Source: Aspidiotus rigidus (Eukaryota > Arthropoda > Insecta > Hemiptera > Diaspididae). From it: a stretch of DNA of 64,000 nt. The translations under genes and the position numbers were made by a program. The notes below the pieces were generated by a model. That model saw only the letters and a program-made list of their open reading frames with translations, made no database searches and was not told the origin of the DNA. This document shows positions 53,340 through 64,000 of this stretch, piece after piece (positions within the stretch are counted from its first letter, which is position 1; every line of letters begins with the position of its first letter). The stretch covers positions 1,615,501 to 1,679,500 of the forward strand of contig JAVHKY010000048.1 in assembly GCA_035079385.1 (NCBI GenBank). Direction: 5' to 3'.

Positions 53340-54146
53340 TTTAAAACTAATAATTCCACTCCAACCACTTTTTACCTCTATCAACCAATCAAAATTGAAC
53401 TCTGGAACCTAAGGTTTTGATGCAGATTGTTCATTCTATCTATATCAGCCAACCGCGAGAATGAGTTCTCAATACTACCATTTTCCGCAATAATTATTGG
53501 CGGAAGAAACAGTAAAACAATCTGGTCGAGTGAGTTGTAAGCTGTGTGAGTTGACATAAACCTAGTTCTGTACACTATTTTTGCTAGCTGCTAGACTATA
53601 CAGCTGTCTGCCCCAGGATGGATAGCGCAATAGTTGATACCGCTATGCTACCCGTTTTTCTACCGACTAGCAGAGCCACAGCCCACAGATGTACAATAGA
53701 GAACCTAGATATCAGACTCATCAAAAACTCTGTGAGTAGTGAGAACGCGCGGGAGCGGTGCAGGATACACCGCGTTCAACACACGTCTTATGGGAGCTAT
53801 ATTTTAGTTTCTCAAAATTTCTAAATACGCGTTGTTTTTGACTAAGAATATAACTGAAAAATTTACCTAAAACTTTCAGCTTAAAGTTGATTACAGAGGT
53901 AGTATAATAATTATATCGGTAGATATTAAGCAGAAAAATGAAGTTGGCGATACCAATTATTTCTTAAGCAACTGTGTGAGCAAAATAAATATCTAAAAGC
54001 AATGTGTGTTTGAGATGAGACAGTAAATGATAATCATAGCTTCCACCTTTGAGAAAAATGTTGAAATAAATGTAGGGTGTGATATCAGCGTTATTGAGAG
54101 GTTATAACATCTTACTAGATCATTGTGAATAACATTGAGTACACAG
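53340..54146. other. Non-coding stretch, nothing recognised
   Basis: Short ORFs with no domain. Confidence 0.35.
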
Positions 54147-54351
54147 GTACCAGACAAATACTCGTATTGTTAAAACAGTTTTCACTTTGCTGGGTACTAC
54201 TACAAGAGTGTGCTGTGTGTTAAGACATGGGTGTAAGAGAGAGGAAAATATGTTCTATCTTTTTTACTCTGCTGGTTAACACGCAACACGTTCTCATGGT
54301 AGTATCCAGCGAAATGAAAACTTATTCAACAATCGAGTATTTGTCTGGTAC
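54147..54351. mobile_element. MITE family M2, copy 2
   Basis: Begins GTACCAGACAAATACTCGTA and ends CGAGTATTTGTCTGGTAC. Homologous to 49943-50188 along both arms but without the (CT)n core, so the microsatellite grew in copy 1. Confidence 0.82.
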
Positions 54352-55855
54352 ATGTATCTAGTCGACGGGTGAATAAATAGAATAAATTCAAGACGACCCT
54401 GCTACAATGTCGCCTGCGGCATCGCTCGTTATTTTTGAGGTTCTGTCTTGACTCTCCAGAACTAACGATCGCAAAAATTGAAAAAAACGTGCAGCAAAAT
54501 ATTCGAGCAAGATCAAATCCTCATTGCCTACACTTTGTGTATCTTAACTTTCAAGAGCACTCTCATACTCATGTAAAGTTGAAAGTAAATTGTAATCTTG
54601 TTTGAGTAAGACCTGAGACCACATCACAAAAGTTGTTGTCTTGATTTCCTCGTATGATTCTTCGTTGATCAGTTTTCAATGAATAGCGTTTATGAATACT
54701 CAGAGTCTACGTATACCGTACCGCATGGCGCATTACACAATGACAAAATCATTTTCGAAATTGTACCAAGTTCAAATATCAATTTACATAATTGGTATTT
54801 TCTGTTCAGTAATGTGAAGCGAAAAGTTTAATTTTAAAAAATCACCTAGCTACAGGAATTTTGTGACAATGAATGTGCTGTGCCTAATTAGATACGTATT
54901 AAAAACAATGAAAAGGTGGAATTGTCTTCGGTGTCGTTCGTGTTCTTTAGTTGGTGATTTCTTAGCTCATACAAAGCACTGTCAAAGGGTAGAGAGAATT
55001 CCTCTGGGCTTTCAAACTATAGATCGTTAGGTAGTGTAGGCAGGAGAGTAAGTGTTTAGGTAGGTTACCACAGGAAGCGCTAGTGGCTCCCGATAACAGG
55101 AATATCCTAGCTTTGAATATCCAGTATCCACCAAATGAAAGTCCGGGAAACCCAGATGATGAAAGATAAAGAGTCTCAAGACATCGTGATGTATGTATAC
55201 CCGCGACACAGTACCTACCGCCCAGATTTTGGAATCCTGTGTTCAGTATTTTGGAAATAATTCGCAGTACATTTTCAGTTAATTCACTATAGGATACAAT
55301 TATAAATAACTGAGTGGCGTGACTGAGTAAAAAAAAAAGTGATTGCAATTTGCAATACAGTGCAGCGCGGGGAAAACCCTAAAAATGAATTCAACTTTCT
55401 CTTTTTGTCCTAACAAATCAACGAACAGTCATTTTTGTTCAAGTCAGTGTGTTATGAAAATAAATTTCATTCCTCGTTTTTTTATTCATTTACACAAACT
55501 TGTTCACTTCCATCTCATTTTACCTTTGACTAGATACGGGTACGTGTATAGTCAATGATTCTACTCAGCAGTTTTCTAAGCTACCATTATAGTCCAATAC
55601 AATTCTTCAGTTCTAAACAGATCAAGATTGGAATACAGGTAAATACGATGAATGCCAATCGAAAACCTAAAAACATGAGAAAAATAACTGAATGACAAAG
55701 TTGAAGGAAAACGAAAAAAAAAAAAAAAAAAATGAAAAAGATGTTGATATATTCAATTATTGATAATTAATCGATACACGCACATACAAATAAAATAGGT
55801 AGTAATCAAAATTGAATGGAAAATAAATTATAAATGAGAGGGTAATATTTTTTTC
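54352..55855. other. Non-coding stretch, nothing recognised
   Basis: A 128-codon minus-strand ORF (54962-55348) has no recognisable feature; not supported. A short A run at about 55713-55730. Confidence 0.35.
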
Positions 55856-55858
55856 GTT

Positions 55859-56710
55859 TTCGGGGTCTCCTTGTAGCTGGATTCCCAGATGAAGAATCTT
55901 GGGATAGAGTTTGCTTAGAAAATGGTGATGAGCGCGTAAATACAATTTATGAGTGCATGAAGAGATGCCAGGAATCGGACGTGATAAAGAATTGAGCCAC
56001 TCAGCCTAATATACAGTATACTAGATTAAGACTAGGCTAAGAATAACGTATATGAAAAGTGATTATGAAGCTCTTTTTTTACCGACTTTTCTAGCTCGAA
56101 AATTGAGTCCTCGACGCGTTTTTAATTGAGTTGATACGATTCCGTAGGTTACGCTTAATCGTATTGAAATAAGAATATTCAGCGGAATAATCGAAAGATA
56201 AATTTAATTTCCAAAGACCGCAGAAACAACTGTTATAGCCCCGTAGCAAGGTGGTAGGGGGAGGGGGTGGATTTCCTGAAGACGTTTTGTAAGTTTTAGA
56301 TCCTTGCCTAAAAAAAAAAAAAAAAAAATTCAGGTTCCCTTATTGGATTATGGGTATTTTTACTCTGTTATTACTTGATGTGACGTCATAGTGATAGAAT
56401 TTATAAACTGAGTTTTATTGTTCACTCTACAAATATTTGGTTTGGTTGACAGGTCATTGATATTTCGCGACTCTAGTTCCAAAACCTCGTAAGTCCATTT
56501 TTACCAATTTTGAGATTTTCACATTTTCTTATTTCCTACACTGTTCTGAGTCAGTTGAGACTGGTAGAACAAACTTTTGGTTTTTTGGACTTACGAGGTT
56601 TTGGAACTGGAGTCGCGATCTAACCTAAGGAGAGGGAGTGACTCTCTCAATGAGTTTTGCATTGTGAGAGGAAAAGTCGTGTATTACTCACGCGACAGTG
56701 TGTTTTTTCT
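55859..56710 (-). repeat. Diverged reverse copy of the composite module (first part)
   Basis: The reverse complement follows 4871-5466 in order: the GCGTGAGT edge, GAGAGAGTCACTCCCTCT, CAATGACCTGTCAA, ATAAGGGAACCTGAATTT, GGCTATAACAGTTGTTTCT, CTAGTATACTGTATATTAG, and GGGAATCCAGCTACAA. It has about 150 bp extra (around 56082-56230), including CTAGAAAAGTCGGTAAAA, and a MITE at 56465-56618. It lacks the LINE piece. Confidence 0.7.
56465..56618. mobile_element. MITE family M1, copy 2
   Basis: 154 bp with about 33-bp inverted ends: TCGCGACTCTAGTTCCAAAA and TTTTGGAACTGGAGTCGCGA. It interrupts the 55859-56710 repeat between AGGTCATTGATATT and TAACCTAAGGAGAG, which are contiguous in the other copies, so the insertion is real. 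The exact duplication is not clear. Confidence 0.85.
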
Positions 56711-56725
56711 TTATAACTTCATTTA

Positions 56726-59700
56726 TACCCAAAAAGTGAATTAGTAACGTCGCGAAGGCATAGGCGTTGAAGGGGAGGGAGGAGGTAGGTGGAGAAAAAG
56801 GAATTGGCAGCTGATTAATGATTTTTTTCTTTAGCTTCAACATTAATCAAGTTCTGAACTGATGGAATTTTTTCACAAATTTTCTTCTGGTAAGTTTATA
56901 ATGTTTATGAAAATTTAATCAACTGGCAAAAATTTTGTACGATCACCAAAGGAGATGAGGGGTGAAGCAAATTCAAATAAAACGAAAATTGATAGGGTTT
57001 ACTATGTTTGCAATGTTACTCGTAGATATAGAAGCGTACGCCAACTACAATAAGTTGGAGCAGATTGTATTGCGAGTGCATTCAGCTGACCTAAATCGAT
57101 TCAAAGTTTTCACTGCAATTGAGAGAAAACCTCAAAATTTATTCTTACTCAATTCCACTTTTTTCTTCACCTCAAATCAAAAGTTGTTCAAAAACGGCTG
57201 AATAAATTTCTTGAGGTTGCAAAATGTTGAATGAAAAAATATTCTGTGTAAGTATAGTCTTCGAGATCTCGTGTCCACGAAGTTTGCTCATATAAGTATA
57301 ACAAACGTATTGAAAACAGAAATCGTCGTTTTTTAAATCTTCGAAGGTACCTTCAAACGTTGAAAAATGTCACTGAAGACCCTCGGCTTGTGGAGTGTCA
57401 CTGTGAAGGGCAATACGTTATTTTCTTTACAAAGTCAAAGTAGGTGAAAAAAAAAAGAAAGAAAGAAACATGTCTGGCTAGAAACTTGCAGTTGCTCGCG
57501 AAGGAGACGAAAAGGGAGAAAGAGAGAGAAAAGAACTGTAAAGAAATACAGTATCATGAAGTTTTCTCACGTTGGTAATATTGTGAGTGGGTGGGGCAAA
57601 CAGCTGTTTAGAAAGCGTGTTTGTGAGGGTTGAATGGTAGTAGCCCGCTTACAACCGCGTGTGCTGGTGTCTTTCTCGGATTTTTCATATTTCGCCATGG
57701 ACGGGTCTTTTATTTATTGTGTTTTTCATTAAAATTACTATCGTTGGTATCTATTATTATTGGCTCGTATTTTATTTTTTTTCCCCGCTTATTTCATTAT
57801 AGTTCTTACAAGAACCAGCGATTACAAATATTTTATTTTCTTGATGTGTAGTTTTGAACCTAATCGATAATCAAATTTTTATCACTTCTATAATGAAATT
57901 ACCCAATGTTTTATAAGTAATGGGTACCTTACCGATTTTAATTTCTTACGCTACTTAAAATGTTGATCAATTCGTCGCGTCGTCGTTAATGTTGGTACAA
58001 ATATTCACTGTGGAAAAAACGAGAATCTTATTCATACGGCCACGTATAGCCGTTGCGTCGCTTGCGAAATTAGAAATGCCGGTTAAAAGAAAGGTATTTA
58101 TGGTGTTGGTGCGCGTGTTAGCCATCGAGTCGTTTCATATTTTTATCTCTTTCAATTGAAGGAAAAGCGTGACTTTGTGTCGTATAGTAAAATTTTGTAT
58201 GAAAACGTGCTTATAATACTCGTACAGCATTGTGGAGGAGTTGATAACTGGCTGATTTATTCAACATTGTCGCTGTTCTAACGCTTCCTTTGTTTTAAGT
58301 AGGTTTTCGTCTTCGTCTTCTTCTTCTTTTTCTTACTTAAGCATTTGTGTCTTTATTGTTCCTTATCATTACTGTTTTTACTTTCTTGGAGCGCTTTTTT
58401 AAAAGTATCTGAGCGCTGAAGAAAAGTATCAGTCGAATTCATCTAGCCCACATACAAATCGTAGGTTCCTACTCGTAATCCTATTCTTTCGACCTCCTCA
58501 ATTCCAGTTTTTCGTTCCAAAGTTATACTATTGATATACTTACTATTTAGACCGAGTACATTCAACTACAATATTCAATATTACTACCTAAATATTTAAA
58601 AGTATAATCTGATGAATGAAAGATACAACGTGCCCTCCTTGTGTGGCTACTTTCCTTTTTGATAGATTATATTGGCTAGATATATAATTATATACGTGCC
58701 ATTTCAACTTTTTAGCGATTGGTCGCTACAACATTGCATAGGAAAAAGAAAACCCGTTGACCTGTATTTTTAGTCCCTGCCATTTGCGTGAAGTCTCTAC
58801 ACTTATTTAATGTCGCCTCATACAGTGGTTGTAACTCTTTTCTTGCGTTCAAAGATACCCCCGAATATCGAAACAACTTTTGTGTGGTAGCAGTATTTGT
58901 TCAAGTTTGCTGATTGGCAACTTCATAAGTATTCCTTCTATTTTTATTGAATATTATTTTACAATCTACGTGATTAAAACCTATTACAATACTGTACAGA
59001 AGATTCTCCGTCTTCAATGATACTGCTGTAATCTGTGAGACAACTGCAAAGAAAATGTAGGAACACAATAAAAACCAGTGTTAAAACGTCAGAAACTGCT
59101 GTCTTATCAGACCACAGGAATGTTGTGATCAAAAGAAACACAATGCTGTGTAATTGAATTCTACTTCAAGGATGTTACACTCTTTTAACGATGCTAAAAA
59201 TGTTACTCTTGGTGTAGGGGAGAGAGGCACGACTGATTACCGTCGTTCTAGTACCTGTATTAGTAATATAGATTGCGTTCACGTTGGCCATGTTATCGTA
59301 AAATAACGTATTTGATTTTGTCCAAAAATTACACTAAAAGCGGATATAACCGTTTTCGACAAAGAAACCGGAATACAAGAAAGAGATATTTTATCAGGTA
59401 CATAATTATGATAAATTAATATGCCCCCAGTCGCGTTTAGTTTAATACTTGTTTGCGGAAAATAGAAATACTGTAAAATTTTACTGTTAATACATCAGGA
59501 TACGAGCCTTACCCGGGGACAGCTGAATTTTACCATGCGTTGATACAATAATTATTTACTAACAAAATTTGCTAGATTTAAATCTAGGCTATCGTCGCTT
59601 CTTGGTCCATAGTAATAATAATTTTATCTGTTTCTATAATTTCGACACCGAAAGAGCACTAGTATGTGTTTGTTTGCATAATATTCCGTACAATGAAAAG
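56726..59700. other. Non-coding stretch, nothing recognised
   Basis: 3 kb of AT-rich sequence with short ORFs. I find no exon, RNA gene or repeat I can support. Confidence 0.4.
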
Positions 59701-59759
59701 AAGGAATAAAACGGATGATCTTAGGTCCATATCGCTCAGCCCCTCCTTAACCGATTTGG

Positions 59760-60080
59760 GGATCCAAACCTATATGAGTCGTTTGTAATTGGTACTGGAT
59801 TGTATTGATTTCAGATCGTTTGTACTGCCCCCGTACCCAGAGGTCGTCGTGGGCGGGTTCATGCATTCCCTCCATACTGGCTTTAGGGCTGAAATTATAC
59901 TGCATCGTTTGTACTGTATTAGTACTGGATTGTATTGATTTCAAATCGTTTATACTGTTCGCGCCCCCAAAGATATAATGTGGGGATCAATTGTGGGTCC
60001 CAAAACCACCCCTTTGCTCATGTGGTGTTGAAAATGGACGCAATCGTTTGTACTGCGTTAGTACAACTTGAAAATCACAT
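59760..60080. repeat. Irregular repeat with ATCGTTTGTACTG motifs
   Basis: GTACTGGATTGTATTGATTTCA occurs at about 59790 and 59921, each followed by (A/G)ATCGTTT(G/A)TACTG; ATCGTTTGTACTG recurs at about 59904 and 60046, each near TTAGTAC. Confidence 0.6.
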
Positions 60081-61837
60081 AAACTCAGTTGTATCTTCAT
60101 CAGATCACTTTCATTGCCTAAGCTGATCAAAATCATTTTAAATTGAAACCTTTCTTAATGTTCAAAATTTCTCTCGATTCCTCAGTAAAAGTTAACGCAG
60201 AGTCCGCAAAAATACCTAAATCACCTCGCAAAACTTCTAAATGAAGAAAAAAGGTTAAAAAAATTGTTCAAATTTTACTCGATTCTCTTGTTGTATCTAA
60301 CGCAATATCGATTCTGTTCAAGAAGGAAAATTGAGACAACAGAAGTTGACTACTTCTTCCAATCCAAAAATAGGAGATATTCCTTAGCTTCTGCCCTCTC
60401 AATAATTTTTCAACGTCCAAGAATTTTTTGACCATTTTCTCCAGACTAAGGGAACAATTTACTTAAAAAGGAAAATTTAAAGATTTAAAGCTTACTAAAT
60501 TTTCCAAGATAAAAGTAAAGGTACCGGGCGACGACCAAACACAATTTCGTGTATGAAAGTTTGCCAGACTAGTTACTTGTATTGCCCAGCTGAAAAATAT
60601 TGATCTCGAAGGTCATTCTACCCTTTTGAGAGGTACGGGCAATTTTTTTTTAATGCTGATTCGATATATATAGTTTTTTTTCTTCTCTTCAAGAACATGG
60701 GACCAGGTTAGAAGTAGTAAAAATATCAGCCAAAAAATTCAATTATTTATGTCGAAAAAACAATTTAAATTTTCGCCTTAAATATTTGTTCATATTGCCA
60801 GACATCTAAAAAATTGTATGAAAATCTTTCAAAATATGAATGGATATATTTCGGACCATAAGTCAGCATACAGGAGAAGTAAAAATCTTAAACTTGGCAA
60901 GAAATTTTTTTATATGCACTAAGAAACATTCTCCCATTCCCAAACATGAATTTTAGTTCGAGGGCCAATTCGGCCCCAAACACGGCAATAAGTTACACCG
61001 CCGTAAAATCAAAACATGGAAAGATTACATCATTGTTCATCTTGAAGAAATTTCGTCCCTCCATACCTCCATTCTAGAATTCTGTGGTATTATTTCGGCA
61101 ATTTCTTTGAATTTAGCTCGCGAGGGAAATTAACAACTCATTTAAAATAAGACAACTAGGAAAATATTTATTCTCTTGTCCCATTCACTTTTTCTGGAGA
61201 TTTTCAAGGTCACTTCGGTATTTTTCTAGGAAGCGACGTCCAAACAAGGGAATCGATTAAAATTTGAGCAATTTTCAACTTAAGAAAATTTTAACCCTTC
61301 ACGGACCCGTCACTCCATTTCAAAGCCTCGGAAGTTTATTTAGGTATTACTCTGCTAAAAGCTTCTAGTCGAGTTAGGTGGCCTCGGTCGCAAAATGTTC
61401 CGAATTTATGTGAAAATGTTGTCCCCTATGAGAAAACTCGAAATCCAAAAAATTTAGCTCATCCACTCACCCGTATAAATTGCAGAAGGCAATAAAGATC
61501 GCACAGCGGTAACTTGGAAAAATTTTGGATGTGCATTTGCATTCATGGTACCTATTTGTTTATTCATTTTTTTGTAGAAAAAAATCCAATATGTTATTCA
61601 CAATTTTAACAATATTACAAAACTTTAAACTCGATTTACAAAAAAATGGGAGAGAAGGACAGGTAGTTCTGGAAATGTGCGCCATACCTTCAACTACAAC
61701 AATATTTGATGAATTTTTGTCATTTTTTCATTGATAGCGGAGTAAGTTATCCCTGCTATAGCAATGGACCCCAGTGAACGAATAGTCAATGTTCGGCCTG
61801 AATGATACACATTCGCAACGTTTAATTCCTTAATAAT
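60081..61837. other. Non-coding stretch, nothing recognised
   Basis: Short ORFs only. Confidence 0.35.
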
Positions 61838-62228
61838 GTGATACCATAAGCATAACCCCACCATAAGTCGAAACACAAAAAATCGAGAAAAAACAAAAAA
61901 GGAAACCGAAGTGGAAAATATAAAAAATTAGATTTTCGTTGTGATATGTTCGAAATGACGCACTTTCGTCCACGTTTCACAGATACCTCAAAAAGAAAAA
62001 TTCCCGTGGAAACTATAAATTTGTGAAATTTGCAATTTTTTCAAACCATCCCATAAGTCGGGCACGTACGTTTGCACGCATCACTTGGATGATAGTCGTT
62101 GAATTGATGGTCAAATTTTGACCGATTTATTTCTAGTTTCTTACAACGACTCAGAATAGTGTCATAACAAGATGGCACCAAAAACTCGATTTTTCCGGCT
62201 TATGGTAGGTTTATGCTTATCGCATCAC
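61838..62228. mobile_element. MITE, 391 bp, GTGAT..CATAAGCATAA ends
   Basis: Left GTGATACCATAAGCATAACC and right (reverse complement) GTGATGCGATAAGCATAAAC; the match continues inward through ACCATAAG(T/C)CG to AAAATCGAG, about 45 bp. A third CCATAAGTCG lies inside. No ORF; no target duplication found. Confidence 0.65.
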
Positions 62229-62359
62229 CTTTACTTATAAAACAATTTGTAGTCACAAAATTAAGGGAATTTTTCGTGCAGAAAAAACAAAGACAAGAGT
62301 TCAGCTCTGCTCACACAATAAATAATTACACAAATGTTCATTCGAGAAATTTCCTGTTA

Positions 62360-62545
62360 GGAAGACTGTCATTAGAAAAAATGTTTTTTAGAGAAAATGT
62401 ATTAGAAAATAAAGTTTTTAGAGAAAATGTATTCGAGAATAAGTATTACAGGAACTGTCGTTAGAAAATTTGGTTTTAGAATAAATTGTTTTAGACAAAA
62501 TTGTTATGGAGAAATGTGCAGTTAGAGAAAATGCGTTAGAGAAAG
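62360..62545. repeat. Degenerate (TTAGAGAAAATGT)n repeat
   Basis: Seven or more variants of TTAGA(G)AAAATGT, with two tandem 34-bp units at the start (TTTTTAGAGAAAATGTATT). Confidence 0.6.
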
Positions 62546-62549
62546 TGTC

Positions 62550-62970
62550 GGGGAATCCGTTTCAAATAAATGTAGAAACGAGTATGTTTCAACGTACTTA
62601 GACTTCTTCCGAGTGATTAGGCAGATTAACTGTTTAATTATTTATTGTGCCAGTAGAGCCGACCTCTTTTCTTCATTGAAGAATAATTGGAAGTATTTAT
62701 TTGTTCTCTCACAAAGGTACAATCTGCGTTATTGGGAGCCGTACACTTGCGTGAGATAACAAAATAAGCTTCCAAGCAGGGGTGACAATACTTTAAAAAT
62801 TTACATTTATGAGCTGGGCAATTCTGGTACGCCGCGCCGATAGGTACGTCACGCGATCATCTCGCACACACTACCACGGCCGTGACACTACGCATCACAG
62901 CGACGCGCTGTAGCGTTGCAACACGCGTCCCATGCTGTGCCGCTTGTAGACTTGTAGTAGAAAGTCTCGC
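62550..62970. other. Non-coding stretch, nothing firm
   Basis: ACATTTATGAGCTG at 62801 echoes ACATTTGCAAGCTGC at 63021; otherwise nothing. Confidence 0.35.
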
Positions 62971-62975
62971 AAAGG

Positions 62976-63325
62976 TAAGGCACTATAGACCATTTTTGTG
63001 ATGACGTATATATGGGAAATTTACATTTGCAAGCTGCTACTCTGCTGGCGCGCATAGTGCTCGTGTACATAGGATTTTGCAGACTTTGATAAATATTAGA
63101 AGAACCCTTCGAATGTTAAGCTTTTGCAATATTTTTAACAAAAGTAGAACTAATGATGAACATTTTTTGTATGAAACATCTGGAGATTCAATGAACAGCA
63201 GGGTATGTATACTCAAATTCATTCAAATAGTATCTACAGTCATATCTAATGTAGATACCTTTTTCATAAACGAGATGAAAATTATGACGTCATACAAAAA
63301 TGGTCTATGCACGATGAAGTGCCCT
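62976..63325. mobile_element. Possible MITE with GGCACT...GACCATTTTTGT ends
   Basis: GGCACTATAGACCATTTTTGTGATGACGT (62978-63006, quoted in parts: GGCACTATAGACC, ATTTTTGTGATGACG) is mirrored by GACGTCATACAAAAATGG and TCTATGCACGATGAAGTGCC at 63283-63320. The right end has about 7 bp extra. No ORF. Confidence 0.5.
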
Positions 63326-63530
63326 AGCCAAGCCCTAGTGAAGGTACTGAACAACCGACAGGCAAATTACAATTTCTGCATCTTCTGCATTTTCATCTTC
63401 ACTGTCTTCACTCGCAAGCCCATAGTTACGCGCGGTTGCGCATGATGCGTACCTATGAAATAGTTGATCCATTATTGGGACGGGCAGCGCTAGAATCGCA
63501 CGTTTGAAGGAACTAATTCTTCACACTAAA
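63326..63530. other. Non-coding sequence
   Basis: Nothing recognised. Confidence 0.35.
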
Positions 63531-64000
63531 ACAGTGATGGGCGGCTATTGGTTATTTGAATAAACCCGTTAAACGGTATATCAGAGATCATCAGAGACCA
63601 CCGGTATATTAGAAATCATTGTAACCAGTTAATTGGTTAAAAACTTCCAAATAAACTGGTCAACTGACAATTATTCCGATCGCTTTTAGTTCTCAAAAAA
63701 TTCCGCTAGGAGCGCCAAGGTCTTCCACTTTTTTGCTCTCAAAATTGCAAAAATTGAAAAAAAAAAAGGGAGAAGGAAGATCTCTTTTAATTATGTTAAT
63801 GATTGAAAAATATCTTAATTGATAATTCCTAATCTTTTACATCTAAATCTAACTTCTTACAAATTATCAATCGGAATTCGGAATTGTTGAAAAATTTTAA
63901 ATTTCTGCGGTTAGTCGGTTTATGCGCTCTTATTAACCGGTTTTTCAGGTTAACCGTTAATTACAAATGAACCGGTTTTTTGGTTAATTTTACATCTGAT
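63531..64000. mobile_element. Probable left part of a hAT-type element, runs off the window
   Basis: CAGTGATGGGCGGCTATTGG (from about 63532) is a hAT-style terminus. Inward there are many copies of AACCGGTT-like motifs (ACCAGTTAATTGGTTAA, AACCGGTTTTTCAGGTTAAC), as in subterminal repeats. No right end and no duplication are available. Confidence 0.5.

Overview
This is eukaryotic, AT-rich, intron-dominated DNA, most likely from an arthropod (probably an insect). The evidence is the mix of elements: mag-like and other Ty3/gypsy LTR retrotransposons, Penelope-like elements with a GIY-YIG domain, the 3' end of a Jockey/I-superfamily LINE, many short inverted-repeat elements, and large host exons with GT/AG splice sites. 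I see no bacterial operon, rRNA gene, intact tRNA gene or CRISPR array.

Layout. 1-11.2 kb: a gag fragment, then a complete but broken Ty3/gypsy element on the minus strand (1107-11234; 130-bp LTRs; 5-bp target duplication). It is split by at least three nested insertions: a 176-bp hAT-type MITE with a perfect 8-bp duplication, a satellite-bearing element, and a 4.4-kb composite that carries two copies of a LINE 3' end. 11.2-14.3 kb: foldback-type inverted repeats, a MITE and a second satellite-bearing copy. 14496-19730: a Penelope-like element with one full-length 822-residue ORF on the minus strand and a nearly identical 5'-truncated copy on the plus strand, forming a 2.3-kb-arm palindrome inside a 12-bp target duplication. 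19.7-25.2 kb: mostly non-coding, with CRE-like tandem repeats, a diverged tandem duplication and hairpin MITEs.

Host gene. Exons at 25210-26296 and 45103-45823 (plus strand) encode a Ser/Arg-rich protein full of RRxS motifs, the consensus for protein kinase A. Both sides of the 18.8-kb intron are phase 0, so the exons join in frame. I do not recognise the protein. The intron holds a second, almost perfect Penelope palindrome (29190-30898, also a 12-bp duplication), SINE-like and foldback sequences, and a 10.2-kb Ty3/gypsy element (33267-43418; 349-bp LTRs; 4-bp duplication). That element carries an extra 275-codon ORF between pol and the 3' LTR.

46-64 kb is non-coding, probably intronic or intergenic: tandem repeats, tRNA-derived SINE remnants, several MITE families (some with two copies here), a 210-bp element with a 14-bp target duplication and a hammerhead-like core, and at the right edge a probable hAT-type terminus.

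How the parts relate. The only host coding signal is the RRxS gene; nearly everything else is mobile DNA. The two palindromic Penelope insertions share outward-facing 3' ends, a short head-to-tail copy start after the right arm, 12-bp target duplications and a conserved hammerhead-like stretch. They are the most coherent system in the window.
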